The notes below the pieces were generated by a model, which saw only the letters and a list, made by a program, of their open reading frames with translations, did no database searches and was not told the origin of the DNA. This document shows, piece after piece, positions 35,904 through 47,500 of a stretch of DNA of 64,000 nucleotides. The stretch's first letter is position 1. Every line of letters starts with the position of its first letter. A program made the translations under genes and the position numbers. Source of the stretch: Bombyx mori (lineage: Eukaryota > Arthropoda > Insecta > Lepidoptera > Bombycidae); contig NC_085119.1 of NCBI RefSeq assembly GCF_030269925.1, positions 9,585,001-9,649,000 on the forward strand, given 5' to 3'.

Positions 35904-36863
35904 TGAAATTAATCCATCAATTGCATTATTTAGTTGATTCACACAACTCCACGGCTCACCTAAGATTAAGCGATAACACATTAAACTCGCACAACTACAT
36001 ATATTCGCAACAACATAAACAATGGAAAATCGAAATTAATGACTTTTAGTCGAAGCGTATTAAACTTCTCAGAAGATTGAACTAAAACTCCTGATTGTTG
36101 AACTCCTCGGGGCATCTATTAAATGGACAGGAATCGTTTCCCACAGCACCGCACTCGCCTCGTCACGGAATCAATATCGTCTTTTATCTTATGAACGTGC
36201 TCGACATACGCACACCATAACACCATCGGGAGCACACTGCGAAGCGCACACAGGGCTGCCACGTGAGAATAAAATGAATAAACACGAGGGCAGATAGCGT
36301 TAATTAATCGAAATTTCTTCGCTCTCGCACGTGTTTGTTCGCACGCTATCTAAAATTCGGGAGATTTAATTAAAGCCTACTCTTAACTCGAGATATTAGT
36401 TTTCTGTATTCAATTATAAAGAGCGTGACTCACATTTCTGTTTGACTATACATCGTGGGTACGCTAAACACCACTATTCTAGTCAAACAATTTTGGTGTA
36501 ATTTCAAACTTTATTAGTATTCCAAAAAGTTCATTAATTACTATAACACAATAGAGAATTTAGATCAGACACACGTGCACTACAGTGAGCATATTGACGT
36601 TTTTATCGCACGAAAACCATTTGATTTTTACTCCAATTAAAATAGTTGAGTTTCTTTTTGTTATGCAGCCGCCTGACGGACGACGTTCGTTTGGGCCAGA
36701 AGCGAAGATTAATACGGTTCAAACGAACGGTCGCCGCTCGTTAATGTTAATGTAAATATAAACTGTGTAAAATGTATTTATTGGTCTTCAACTGCATCGT
36801 TGAAGAGCGCCATATAGCTCTTGAAACACAAACAATGCTCGTAATTGGAGCGTTTATACTACA
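35904..36863. other. Unannotated stretch
   Basis: AT-rich DNA; moderate CpG near 36660-36740 (GCCTGACGGACGACGTTCG). No exon, RNA gene or repeat recognised. Confidence 0.4.
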
Positions 36864-37265
36864 CTAGCTTTTGCCCGCGACTTCGTCCGCGTGGAATAGT
36901 TCACAAATAATGTTTTATTTTAGAACAAATTTGGTTAGCATAAAAAACGTTATAGTGAGCCAACCTTAACATATTCTGTCGCGGACTTTTTTTAGATCTT
37001 TTAAAGGGAAATGATTCTTTCATACATTACTTTAGCGAAACTTTAATCGTTTTCGCAACGCACGCAGTGGAAGCTCACAGAAGGAAAAAAACCCGATTTT
37101 GAAACATTATTTATTGGTGCTACGCCTGCGTTGGTCTTAGCGTGATGTTATATAGCCCATAGCCTTTCTCGATAAATGGGCTATCTAACACTGAAAGAAT
37201 TTTTTAAAATCGGACCAGATTAGCGCGTTCAAACAAACAAAATTTTCAGCTTTATAATATTATGA
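36864..37265 (-). mobile_element. Helitron-like element, antisense
   Basis: On the + strand CTAG at 36864-36867 (preceded by A) opens TTTTGCCCGCGACTTCGTCC and GCGTGGAA. In the minus direction this is the hairpin-plus-CTAG-T right terminus of lepidopteran Helitrons. The far end near 37250-37265 (TTTATAATATTATGAATG) resembles a damaged 5' terminus. I place that end only approximately. Confidence 0.5.
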
Positions 37266-38545
37266 ATGCCGATAATGGTCATCAACAATATCGAGGTTTC
37301 ATGCAAGATTGCGATTAAAACAGTCACGTTATAACGTGCCTTAAAATCGTGGATCACGTTAGGAGCACTTCTTGGTTCAACTACATACATAATATAATAG
37401 ACTATGGGAAAACTCTGCAGTGACACACCACGCACCATTTTCTATTTACATACTTTTTATGCACCGACGGCTATAGCAAACACACTATCGTTCGAGATCT
37501 ATACATAACGATTTTAAGATAATTATGAGATTCCGTTACACAAAATAACTCAGAAACAATTTTCCAACTCAGCAAGTCAGTAAACTAAAATATTTTACCA
37601 AACAATAGTTTTCCAAATCTAAAATAAATCAATTAATTAGGTACGATTTCATATATTTAAGTAAAGCCATTCAAAGAACAGTTAAAGAAGTATTTCAATG
37701 ATCAAATTCATTAAATACATCTAGGTCGAATTAGTTTTATAGAATTCTAAATTAGATAACTTCAAGTTCGCGACGTTATTATCTTTATTCAAATCGACCG
37801 CGACAAGTTTGTCTTTAGAAAAAGTTTAAGCGCCCGAAGATTCGGCGTAAATTCACTTCGTAACTGTCTCAATCGTCACTGCTCGAGAAATACAAAACAA
37901 AGTTTAGTCACCGGGGCTTCAGGATTCCCTAATGTTTGTCAAAACATACTTAAACCCGTCAGGAGGCGCTTAAATCAATTTATTATAAAGGTACTAGAAG
38001 ACACGTCTTCGACATCGCACATGTTTACCCGCGTGTAAGTATGTAAATCTTGCATACGTTGCTTCTTGAAAAAGCCGTATGGAAAACTGTAAGCTTCTTT
38101 TATATTCTTATTCCTTATCCTTGCGGGATAATTCGGGCCCATAGGACAGGTTTTACATAATTTTACCGAAGCCTTTTCTATCGAAATGACGTATTCGCCG
38201 AATATTTTTACGTTATTTTATTGGTCACACGAAACCGAGCTTGCCGAATTAATAAACATTCAATAAATCAAAAAAGAAATAATACAATTTTCGCGATCAT
38301 AAATATAAAGTTGTTCGGAGGGCAAAGAATTTTAAAATCGTTTGTAGAACATAAAGGGAAGCGGGCGTGCGGTTGTAGCTGTTTGTTCGCAAGGGTAACT
38401 AACAATCAGACGGATACACGCAAAGTACTATGATCGACCAGTCTCCATGATGTTTTTGAAGGGATATCTAACCGGTTTTATAACAGCCGCGCGCACGACT
38501 GTAATTTCCTTTAGAGGTAAATGTAATATTTCGAAGAAAAAAAAT
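37266..38545. other. Unannotated stretch
   Basis: AT-rich DNA without recognised exon, RNA gene or repeat. The open frame 38221-38433 has no domain. Confidence 0.4.
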
Positions 38546-38760
38546 ACCTCCTCCTCGCGTCGTTTTCCTCATTACTGAGGGTCGAGACTACCCCGCTGCA
38601 TCAGTTTCTCCCGTACGATTTCCCTCCATCTGCTGCGATCCTTAGCTTCATGAAGGGCATTGTGGAAGTTGATGTTTAGAGAAGATCGTATTTGGTCCGA
38701 CTCGTTTGGGACGTTTGCCATCTACCTTTCCTGTCACCATCAGCTGTTCTAGATTGTGAA
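38546..38760 (-). pseudogene. LINE ORF2 C-terminal remnant, antisense
   Basis: On the minus strand one frame gives DQIRSSLNINFHNALHEAKD, then RSRWREIVREKLMQRGSLD and PQ-stop. This is the DQIR...AL-EA-DR..WR-IV...G..DPQ pattern at the very end of a common lepidopteran LINE. An upstream KRPKRVG segment lies in another frame. The 3' UTR hairpin CCTCA-TTAC-TGAGG follows the stop. Only about 65 codons can be traced, so it is a 5'-truncated dead copy. Confidence 0.6.
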
Positions 38761-39070
38761 CAGATTGTGAAAAAAATACAATAACCATGAAAAGTTCCAT
38801 ACGTACAAAAAAGGAACTTAAAAACAATGTTTTTTATGGTATGGATTTATATGAGGGCATATCGTTACACATACTCGTAATAGCCGTCGCATAACGGATG
38901 AAATAGTATGATCAGTAAGAACTGCCTATATCTTATCATTGACAGTAATTTAGTCGAACGAACCGACCAGCTCTGTCTGACCCGAACCCTCGTCTTTCCT
39001 ATAAATGTATCGATTAGACATTTATAATACTTTCTTAACTGAAGTTCAATTATAATGGGCTTATATTAAC
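38761..39070. other. Unannotated stretch
   Basis: No recognised exon, RNA gene or repeat between the LINE remnant and the SINE. Confidence 0.4.
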
Positions 39071-39348
39071 GGCCGTCTGGTGTAGTGGTAAGTGACATGG
39101 TCACTACACAAGGGGGTCGCGGGTTCGAATCCCGCCAAGGGAAGATATTTGTATGATAAATATAAATGTCTTTTCCAGGGTTATGGATGTATATTAAATA
39201 TATTATGTATGTGTATAATAAAAATCTTACATTTATTTCCCTTATCTGGTACCTGTAACACAAGTTCTTTACGAACTTATCACGGGACCAGTTAACGTGG
39301 CGTGATTGTTAGTAAATATTTATTTATTATTATTTGTTATTATTATTC
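39071..39348 (+). mobile_element. tRNA-derived SINE of a second family
   Basis: The head (39071-39142) has an A-box-like TGGTGTAGTGGTAAG and an intact B-box GGGTTCGAATCCCGCC. It is followed by an unrelated AT-rich body, then CTGTAACACAAGTTC, ACGAACTTATCACGGGACC and a TTATT-rich tail. The head's outer ends (GGCCGTC and CAAGGGA) do not pair as an acceptor stem, so I call a SINE and not a tRNA gene. The family is distinct from the Bm1-type copies. Confidence 0.6.
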
Positions 39349-39439
39349 ACCATTCGATCCATGCGAAACGCGTATTTGTAATACAGTATACTAATATTGC
39401 AGTTGATAAAAAGAAAGTGTAATCATTGGTTATTCTTTT

Positions 39440-39693
39440 ACTGGTACAGCGTAGTGTAAGGCCTAGCAGGCTGGTACCACCACTCTGTCTACTTTTGCAG
39501 CGAAGCAGCCATGCAGTCCGGTTTGAAGGTTAGGAGAGCCATTATACTCCACAATTGAGACTTAGACCTCATGTCTCAAAGTGAAGGCCAGTATTCACGT
39601 TGTGATTTCTGAAGGTTTCGGTAATCATTTAATAGTAGTATCCGGTAACTACATGGGCGGTAAGCGCATTCACCGGTCTATGTAATAAAAAAA
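39440..39693 (+). mobile_element. Tail-family retroposon, diverged
   Basis: Begins ACTGGTACAGCG and ends TGTAATAAAAAAAT. The internal order GGTACCACCACTCTGTCTAC, GCGAAGCAGCCATGCAG, TGAAGGTTAGGAGAGCC and CACGTTGTGATTTCTG is that of the family, with many substitutions and a longer middle near the tail. It belongs to an older subfamily than the 33868 copy. Confidence 0.6.
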
Positions 39694-40540
39694 TGTGAGC
39701 CGTCACGGGACGCCTGTCAGATATGAAACATCGACATTATTTTGTAAAAGTAATATATTATGCAGAAAAGAACAGATTGTGATAGGAACTAAATATGTCA
39801 TAATGATAAAATAAAATATTACGACAAAATAATTTGTTTTCAAGTAAAACACAGGCTATGCGTACTGTAGTAAACAACACTGTATACACTACGGAGTATA
39901 CACTATAGGTATCCGAGCTCAGTGTAGCGAAAGAGATGGTTTTATGCCGGATCGAGTGGGAGAGAATCGCACAGTCGATTGCGCATGGCGACGCGTCCCC
40001 ACGGCATGCGTCGCCACGCCAGAAATCGGTTTTACGTGCGGTTATAGATGTTTCACATAAAAAAATACGATGTGATTAAGTTTAACGTTAAAATTTTGTA
40101 CAGTACATAATTATATACAATTATTAAGAACGTAGTCGTTGTTAAAGAAATCGAAATATTCAAAATTAATGTAACTAAAAGTTTCCTGAAATGTTATTGT
40201 TAAGACATTTATTGTAAATAAATACGTTTGATCTGATAAAGCTTAATCGCTTTATCAATGATTCTTCAGTCGTAACAAAATTGAATGAAAAGTAATATTC
40301 AACAATGCGGCGACATACAAAAGGCCTCTTTAGAATTCTGTACAGAACTGTTTCTATTCACACTCTAACACCGTTGAAACTGACGAAAATACAAAAGGGA
40401 ATCTAACCACATCTCTGCATGTTGCGCACCGGCGCGGCGGCGTGTACTCTGTAGTAGAATTTTTTTTCTGTTAAGTTGCATCAGGTCCGTTGTATTATTC
40501 TTCGCGTATGGTTCACATATTTTTTTTGTAGAATCTAATA
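39694..40540. other. Unannotated stretch
   Basis: AT-rich, with a GC-richer part near 39955-40025 (GCGACGCGTCCCCACGGCATG). No exon or repeat recognised. It may hold upstream control sequence of the gene that follows. Confidence 0.35.
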
Positions 40541-40935
40541 ACTCCACAAGCTTTCGACGGCGCGGGCGCAAAAAAAGTTTGAAGCTCAAAGCGAGCGAGG
40601 GTCGGGGCGAGGGCCGTTAGTCAGATGAAGTCACCGACGACAGACGGTCACGTGCAAACGGAAAGCTTAAGTAAGCTCTCGCGTTCCAAGCTTACTTTCT
40701 TACGTCACATTCATATTTGTTTATATGTTTCAGTTCGAAATTTAAATTTTAAAAATGTGCAACCTACCATGAATGTTAGTAACAATTAGATACAAACTGA
40801 TTTTGTCTTTAATTTTCGTTATGTTCACGAACGATTAAAATGTGTAAAATTATGTGAGTGAGAAAAACGATAGTGAAATGATGTACCTTAGAAGTGTGTT
40901 GATTTAGCGTAGTGAAGTGAACTTTATAAGTCAGG
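40541..40935 (+). promoter_or_regulatory. Candidate promoter and 5' UTR of the teneurin-like gene
   Basis: A GC-rich patch (about 40550-40660) precedes the first coding exon. A TCAG initiator-like motif at 40621 is followed by GGTCA, as in some downstream promoter elements, but the spacing is not exact. No TATA box is evident close by. Two adjacent ATGs (40878 and 40881) open a short upstream ORF ending at TAG 40905-40907. The transcription start is unknown; this is inference from position and composition. Confidence 0.3.
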
Positions 40936-41063
40936 ATGACAATGAAATCGCTGAAGTACAGTGAGCGCGAGGACATGATGGAGGGGTTCAGCCCCGTTCC
41001 ACCTCCACTACCTCGTCGACAACCAGTACGAAATATATACGCTGAGCCCTTCGTAGACCCTAG
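40936..41063 (+). CDS. Teneurin-like protein, first coding exon (N-terminal cytoplasmic part)
   Basis: The exon opens at ATG 40936. An A is at -3 and an in-frame TAA lies at 40927-40929, which supports this start. It encodes 42 full codons: charged residues KYSERED, then the proline-rich [10 protein letters not shown] and NIYAEPF. It ends AG before a GTAAGT donor at 41064, leaving two bases of a split codon. The phase fits exon 60864-61117 exactly. A short proline-rich cytoplasmic N-terminus suits a teneurin, type II single-pass receptors that act in synaptic partner matching and axon guidance. The proline motif could bind SH3 domains. There is no distinctive domain in this exon alone, so the assignment rests on the next exon. 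An alternative start lies two codons downstream. Confidence 0.6.
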
Positions 41064-41359
41064 GTAAGTAATAACCCTCGGCTACCTTCTCTAACATCGT
41101 GCAGGTAAGTTTACTAATACCTAACCTTATTGTATAATATATAATTGAATTTATGATCGAATCCTAGTAATGCGATTTAATTTAAGCTACACATAATATC
41201 TATTTTATATTTATTCGAAAAAGCTTCGAAGGTTTTACTAATCATAGTCTCCTTTTAACGGCAAATAATATAATACAAAAGCGCATGACAAAGTTGTGAA
41301 AAACAGTTAATTTACAAAAATGTTGCATAAGTTTGACGCAAATCAGTCATGAGTCAATA

Positions 41360-41470
41360 TAATTGAACCTCATGCCTCAAGGTGGGTGGCGAAACATACG
41401 TTGTGATATCTATCGGATCCAGTAACCACTTAATAGTAGGTGGGCCTGAGTTTATCTTTGCTAGATAGTA
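41360..41470 (+). repeat. Diverged tail-family fragment
   Basis: CTCATGCCTCAAGGTGGGTG, CATACGTTGTGATATC and CCAGTAACCACTTAATAG, GGTGGGCCTGAG follow the family tail. The first half and the poly(A) are missing or unrecognisable. Confidence 0.55.
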
Positions 41471-42683
41471 AGAGCGTGACGAAAGAAAACAAATCTGAAA
41501 CTCAAAATAATATAAAACACTTTAGTACGTCCTATAACAGTCGCACATAAATTATATTCTTTTTGATAAAGCCGACTTCACCGAAAGCTCACTGCTCCAT
41601 AGATGACTATAAAAAGTGACAAGTTAAGATTTATATTAACACCTTATCGAACAAGAAACAATTATCTGAATAATAAAATTTATGTTCGATTAATTAACTA
41701 GTGGTGATTGTAAAAATGATTTTTTTTAAATCAAAAGTAATAATAGCTCAACAAAGAACATATTTTTCATTATACCAAGTATAGGTCTGTGAGTTGTTAC
41801 CCTTTTCGACACACCCCTAATATTCGCTGTTCAAATTAATAATAAAGAGCCCGAAGCCTGAAAATATCCAATTCATACAACGGTACATACGTATAAACAC
41901 GGACCGCACTGAACCCTAAAGACCACAGAACATTATTAAAGTATGGCACTACACAAAACTAATTCTGTTGCTCTTATTCGGGTTCTCCTTTGGGATTTGG
42001 TTCGGAATTCTGATAAGAAATTTCCCATTTCAAACGTTTCGTTGAGTAAGGGACACGGAACAGCATGCAAACGATATGTGCCTGCTAATGGCCTGTACTG
42101 ATCCGCACCGGAAGTTAGACTCTACGTGCACGTTAATAAAACACATTTTATAAATAAGGCACGCTCTAGACATGCAGTAAAGATGAGCAGTTAGTGCCAC
42201 CTGTGACACCCCAATTTTCATTCAACATAGTTTTAATAGATTCCAATGCAAAATTATGTAACTTTTTCAATAACATTCTTAAGAAAAACTCTGCAAATTT
42301 TCCAAAGAAAAATTTAAAATGATTTAAATTATTAAATATGAAAATTAATCTTATTAAAAATAACAGCTGCTTATTCGCATAACTATTGGTCTAGTCAATA
42401 TATGCATGTACGTATGTATGTCTTCATCCCGCCCCCTTCAAGAGCAGCTGTGTTCAAAGTTTCAAAGGATATTGTTTAAATAATTTCTAGATATTATGTT
42501 GGAAAGCACAGGTTTACCTGGTTATTTAAATATAAAATTACAAATAAGAATAAAATAATAATTCAATACGTGCGATGTGACCAATGAATGTGTTAAAAGG
42601 AATTATTTTTGTAAAAAACAAATTTTGTTTTATAATTGGCTGTATGATATCTGTCGGCTTAGAATAGTGCCAATCGATTTCAA
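41471..42683. other. Intronic stretch without recognised features
   Basis: AT-rich. No exon, RNA gene or repeat seen. The antisense frame 42030-42221 has no domain. Confidence 0.4.
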
Positions 42684-42999
42684 CCTGTAGGTATCGTAAA
42701 AGATGAGGCTATGGGAATCACCGAAGAATGGACAGCAGCATCCTCTGAACATAATACTGGTGGTAGGACCTCTTATGACTCCGCACGGGTAGGTACCACC
42801 GCCCTGCCTATTTCTGCCGTGAAGCAGTAATGCGTTTCGGTTTGAAGGTTGGAGCAGCCGTTGTAACTATACTGAGACCTTAGAACTTATATCTCAAGGT
42901 GAGTGGCGCATTTATGTTGTAGATATCTATGGGCTCCAGTAACCACTTAACATCAGGTGAACTGTGAGCTCGTCCACACATCTAAGCAATAAAAAAAAA
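42684..42999 (+). mobile_element. Tail-family retroposon with LINE-like upstream sequence
   Basis: The tail unit starts at ACTGGTGGTAGGACC (42756) and ends AAGCAATAAAAAAAAA. The 70 bp before it (CTGTAGGTATCGTAAAAGAT ... GAATGGACAGCAGC ... CCTCTGAACATA) also look like part of the element. From memory, this block precedes the tail in other Bombyx copies. It is unlike the tRNA-headed copy at 8441, so the same tail seems attached to more than one kind of element. Confidence 0.65.
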
Positions 43000-43029
43000 C
43001 TGGTAGGCATTTAGTTGGGTTAATTTTAC

Positions 43030-43220
43030 GTAGACAAAGGTGGGTACCATCGTCCTGCCAGTCTACCGCGAGGTAGTCATGAGATTTGAAGGATTGGGAC
43101 AGTCGGTGCAACTGAGATTTCAGACTCATGTCTCGACGTGTGTGGTGGCATTCACTTTGTAATATCCATGGGCTCCAGTAATCACTTTACTGATTGTGTG
43201 TTGATCTAAGCAATAAAAAG
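43030..43220 (+). mobile_element. Tail-family retroposon, diverged
   Basis: AGGTGGGTACCATCGTCCTG, ACCGCGAGGTAGTCATGAG, GGATTGGGACAGTCG, GTGGTGGCATTCACTTTG and CATGGGCTCCAGTAATCAC, ending TAAGCAATAAAAAG. It resembles the older subfamily also seen at 39440 and 1032. It lies 30 bp after the 42684-42999 copy. Confidence 0.65.
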
Positions 43221-43299
43221 AAAATAAATATCAAGTTCCAACTATAAGTTTTTGCTGTAATCAACATAAGTTTGACTTACTTTCTTGCAATTGATCTTT

Positions 43300-43534
43300 A
43301 CTGGTGGTAGGACCTCTTCTGAGTCCGCACGGGTAAGTACTACCACCCTGCCAGTTCCAGCAGTGAAGCAGTTTTGGTTTGAAAGGTGGGGCAGCCGTTG
43401 TAACTGTGCGGAGACCTTAGAGCTCATATCTTAAGGTGGGTGGCGCATTTACGTTGTGGATGTCTATGGGCTCCAGTAACCACTTAACACCAGGTGGGCG
43501 GTGAGCTCGTCCACCTATCTGTGCAATAAAAAAA
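43300..43534 (+). mobile_element. Tail-family retroposon, well preserved
   Basis: From ACTGGTGGTAGGACCTC to GTGCAATAAAAAAA, about 235 bp. It is close to the 33868 copy, with a short deletion in the GCAGTAATGCG part (CAGTGAAGCAGTTTTGG). This is the third same-strand copy within 850 bp. Confidence 0.8.
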
Positions 43535-44377
43535 CAAAAAATGAATTTGCATAAACAATACAATTGCTATTTAAGTGCAAAAGAAATCAAAAGTCAGAAC
43601 TGTTGTTGAAGATGAAAACATTTAAGGACTTCGTAATTTCCCTTAGATATCGACTTTTTATTACATTTTACCTATATATCTTCACGGTGACATTGATTTA
43701 TTTACATATTAATTGTACCTTTCCATTAGTATGTATGTGTTTTATTTGTACATGAAACATAAAAAAAAATTTCTATGTATATTTTCATTGCAATTATATC
43801 ACTAATATATACAGATGGACGTTTTGTTACTTTCACTACAAAAATTACAATACACAATGGCATGAGATGGAAAAAATTCAACAGAAGTCCTTTTTATCGT
43901 GTGTTAACTCTGGATACAAAATGTAATTTCCTTTACAATGTGTTAACAAGGGCCAAACGAAACAAGGCAAACCATAATATGATGGTTAAGTGCACGCAAC
44001 ATTGGTGGACAGATAGCATCGCGAGGCGCCCCTCGGTAACTTACCACTAGATTGTCGACGACTCACCGCCACGCTTCGAGAAGGAAATTAATCACAATAG
44101 ACAATAAAAAAACCAGACAACTATTCATTCTATTAAAAAAAAACACGATGTAGATGACCGAAACATTAAACAACTCAAGTGAAACAAAAATTTTCATCAA
44201 ACTTATTGATCATATTAACAAAAATAGCTGCTTATCTGATGGGCATAGAGCCCGTCTGCTCATTTATGCTAAATAATCCGTAATGGATTAAAGTATAAAA
44301 TGAACAAAAACACATACAGAATACATGAAACATGTAATATACAAAGTTAAGATATGTAAAAATTAATACAAAAAATC
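43535..44377. other. Intronic stretch without recognised features
   Basis: AT-rich. The open frames 43564-43755 and 43775-44050 have no domain or splice support. The patch GCATCGCGAGGCGCCCCTCG near 44017 is slightly GC-rich. Confidence 0.4.
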
Positions 44378-44464
44378 TGTGGTGTCGTGGGATACCGGAT
44401 AGGAACGAAGATCCTTATTATAAAAATATTAATTTTAAGTTCTATTCGAGGCATAAAGAAAATA
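44378..44464 (+). repeat. Left part of the hairpin-bearing repeat
   Basis: Nearly identical to 29312-29398: GGTGTCGTGGGATACCGGAT, then AGGAACGAAGATCCTTAT and AAGTTCTATTCGAGG. One substitution breaks each hairpin stem here (GATACC for GACACC, GATCC for GTTCC). Its right part lies beyond the LINE, at 48236-48429. Confidence 0.75.
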
Positions 44465-44557
44465 ATTTTCCGGGTATACATTTTTTATTATCATTATTTA
44501 TTGATAAAAAAAACTACTTTACAAAGTTATCAACTTAATTTTATTCACAATGATTTA

Positions 44558-47500
44558 TTTTTTTTTTTTTTTTTTTTTTTTATTGCCTTTGTAGGCAGAC
44601 GGGCATACGGCCCACCTGATGGTGAGTGGTTACCGTCGCCCATGGACTTCAGCAATGCCAGGGGCAGAGCCAAGCCGCTGCCTACCGCTTAATACTCTCC
44701 ATAAGCCTCGTTTGAAGAAGGACATGTCATAGCGCTCGGGAAACACCGTGGAGGGGAGCTCATTCCATAGCCGGATGGTACGTGGCAAAAAAGATCTCTG
44801 GAAACGCACTGTGGATGACCGCAGTGGCTCCAGGTAGTATGGATGAACTCTACTCCGGTGGCGGGCGGTGCGATGGTAAAAACGAGATGCTGGTATCATC
44901 TCGAACAATTCCTCAGAGCACTCCCCATGGAACATACGGTACAAAATACAGAGGGAACCGAAGTCCCTCCGCAGACCCAGAGGCTCCAAACGATCCGAGA
45001 GAATGGGATTATCGACAATCCGAACGGCCCTCCTCTGTATGGAGTCAAATGGAAGAAGCTGGTATTTGGGAGCCCCGGCCCAGAGATGGGAGCAGTACTC
45101 CACGCGAGGCCGGACTTGTGCTTTATAAAGCAAAAGTCTTTGTCCGGGCGTGAAGTACCGCTTCGCTCTGTTGAGGACTCCCAGCATTTTGGACGCCAAC
45201 TTGGCTTTGCCTTCCAAATGACTCCGAAACTGGACATCGCTCGAAATGTCGACCCCAAGTATCCCGATACTCTCGGAAGGTTGCAGGGATACTCCTTGGA
45301 ATTGCGGCGCCATGACAAAGGGGTCCTTCTTCGCAGTGAACGCGCAAACTTGTGTCTTTATCGGGTTGAATTGAACCAAGTTCAATTCACCCCATTCGGA
45401 GACTCGCCCCAGAGAGTTCTCCACTTCAGACACAAGTTTTGATCGTCTCTCTTGCACCACGCTCCGAGAGAGACTCTGATGGCCGATATATCGCGCATCC
45501 CCCGTGCTATCATCTGCATAGCAATGCATGCCATCAATAGACAGCATGTCATTGATATACAGGATGAAAAGCGTGGGGGAGAGCACCGAACCTTGTGGAA
45601 CGCCAGCGTTAATGGTCATGGTATCAGAACAGTCACCGTCTACAACGACCGTGATGCTCCGCCCATCCAAAAAGCTAGCGATCCACTTGCAGAGACCCTC
45701 GGGGATTCCGTAAGATGGTAACTTCGATAGAAGTGCCCTATGCCAGACCCTGTCGAAGGCCTTCGCGATATCAAGGCTCACAGCAAGAGCCTCGCCCTTG
45801 CTCTCCAAGGCTTCAGCCCACCTGTGAGTAAGGTATACAAGAAGATCGCCAGCTGAGCGACCGTGACGGAAACCGTACTGTCGGTCACTGATCAGCTGGC
45901 GATCTTCAAGATACTTCAGGAGTTGTGTATTTATAATTCGCTCCATCACCTTGGAAAGCAAGGAAGTTATCGCGATAGGCCTGTAGCTCGATGGGTCCGA
46001 CCGGTCACCCTTCTTGGGGATAGGGTGGACGTGGGCGGTCTTCCATGAAGACGGAACCCTGTTAGTGCAATAAGAGAGGCGATACAAACGCGTTAGCGCA
46101 GGTGTCAGCTCAGGGGCGCACGTTTTCAAAACCACTGCGGGGATGCCGTCTGGCCCACTCGACTTATGGACGTCCAGGAGTCGGAGCTCCCGCCTGACTG
46201 CACACTGTGTGAAGCAGATATCTGGCAGGGAGCTATCACACCGGGGGATGTTCGGTGGTGTGGCACCCCCGTCGTCCACAGTCGAGTTCGAGGCGAAGAG
46301 TTTGACCAGAAGGTCAGCCTTCTCTTTCGCGCTGTGGGCCAGATTGTCATCGGACTTGCGCAGTGGTGGGAGACTAGACCTGCAGAAGTTTCCTTCTGCA
46401 GCTTTGGCGAGCGACCAAAAAGCACGGCTCCCGGAGGGATAGCTCTTCAATCGCTCGCCAACTCTAGCGACGTGCTCCGACTTCGCCTTGGCAATTACCT
46501 TCTTGTAGGACCTGGAAGCGGCGTTATATTTCCGCCTTTCCCCTGAGATGTTAGGATCCCGACGTCTCCTGGCATTATCCCATGCCACGTATGCGGACCG
46601 CTTGAGGCGTGCAGCATCCCTGCTGGCATTGTTATACCAGGGTCTGCTGCGACCCCCAACGGGCACTTCAGAGGAGGGAATAAACAATTCCATCCCCTGG
46701 AGCACCACGTCTTTAAGACGGTCCGTACAGACGTCAGGATCAGCAGAGGAAAAGCAGAACCGCCCCCATGGGTAGGATGCGTAAAATTCACGCAATCCAT
46801 CCCAATCTGCTGACATATACCGCCAAACTCTTCGATACCTGGTCGTCGTTCGACGATCAGGACGAGAGAGTGGTACGGCAGCACGAATAAGGCAGTGATC
46901 AGACGATCCAAGCGGAGCGTCGACCACCACACTGTATCCGGCCGGATCTGTGGTCAGCAGAAGGTCCAACAAAGAAGGCTCGTGCCCCTCGATATCTGGG
47001 ACACGGGTGGGCTGTGTTACCAGCTGGGAGAAGCCGTAGGCCAAGGCGAAATCGTAGGCAGTCCGACCCGGGAGGTCAGTGGTTCTGGATCCCAACCACT
47101 CTTGGTGGTGAGCGTTAAAGTCTCCAAGAACCACCACCTCCGCAGATGGGTACTGCTCAAGCACGCGGTTAGTCCCCTCTTGCACATGCTCAAACAGAGC
47201 TGAACCTGCATCACTGCTGTGGGACCTGTACAGGCACGCGTAGATTCGGCTACGGCCCCCATGATCTACGCGCAGCCACAAGAGGGACAGGTCCCGTTGT
47301 TCGAGGCCCCGAAGACGGCGACAACAGACATCAGCCCGGACGAATACGCAGACCCCGGCTTTACGCAGGAAGTTGTGCTCCAATACGTAGCCGGGGTATT
47401 CAAGGTATGAGGTATCATCCGGAGCAGATATCTGCGTCTCCGTTAAAAAAAGCAGGGCAGGCTGCGCCGTCTCAAGGTGGTGGTGTACGGCGTCAAGGTT

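Noticed and set aside
39071..39142. Functional tRNA gene
   Set aside because: A- and B-boxes are present, but the outer ends (GGCCGTC and CAAGGGA) do not form an acceptor stem and the sequence continues into a SINE-like body and TTATT tail.
42684..43534. CRISPR-like array of three repeats
   Set aside because: The units are about 200-300 bp, diverged, and end in poly(A); they are retroposons.
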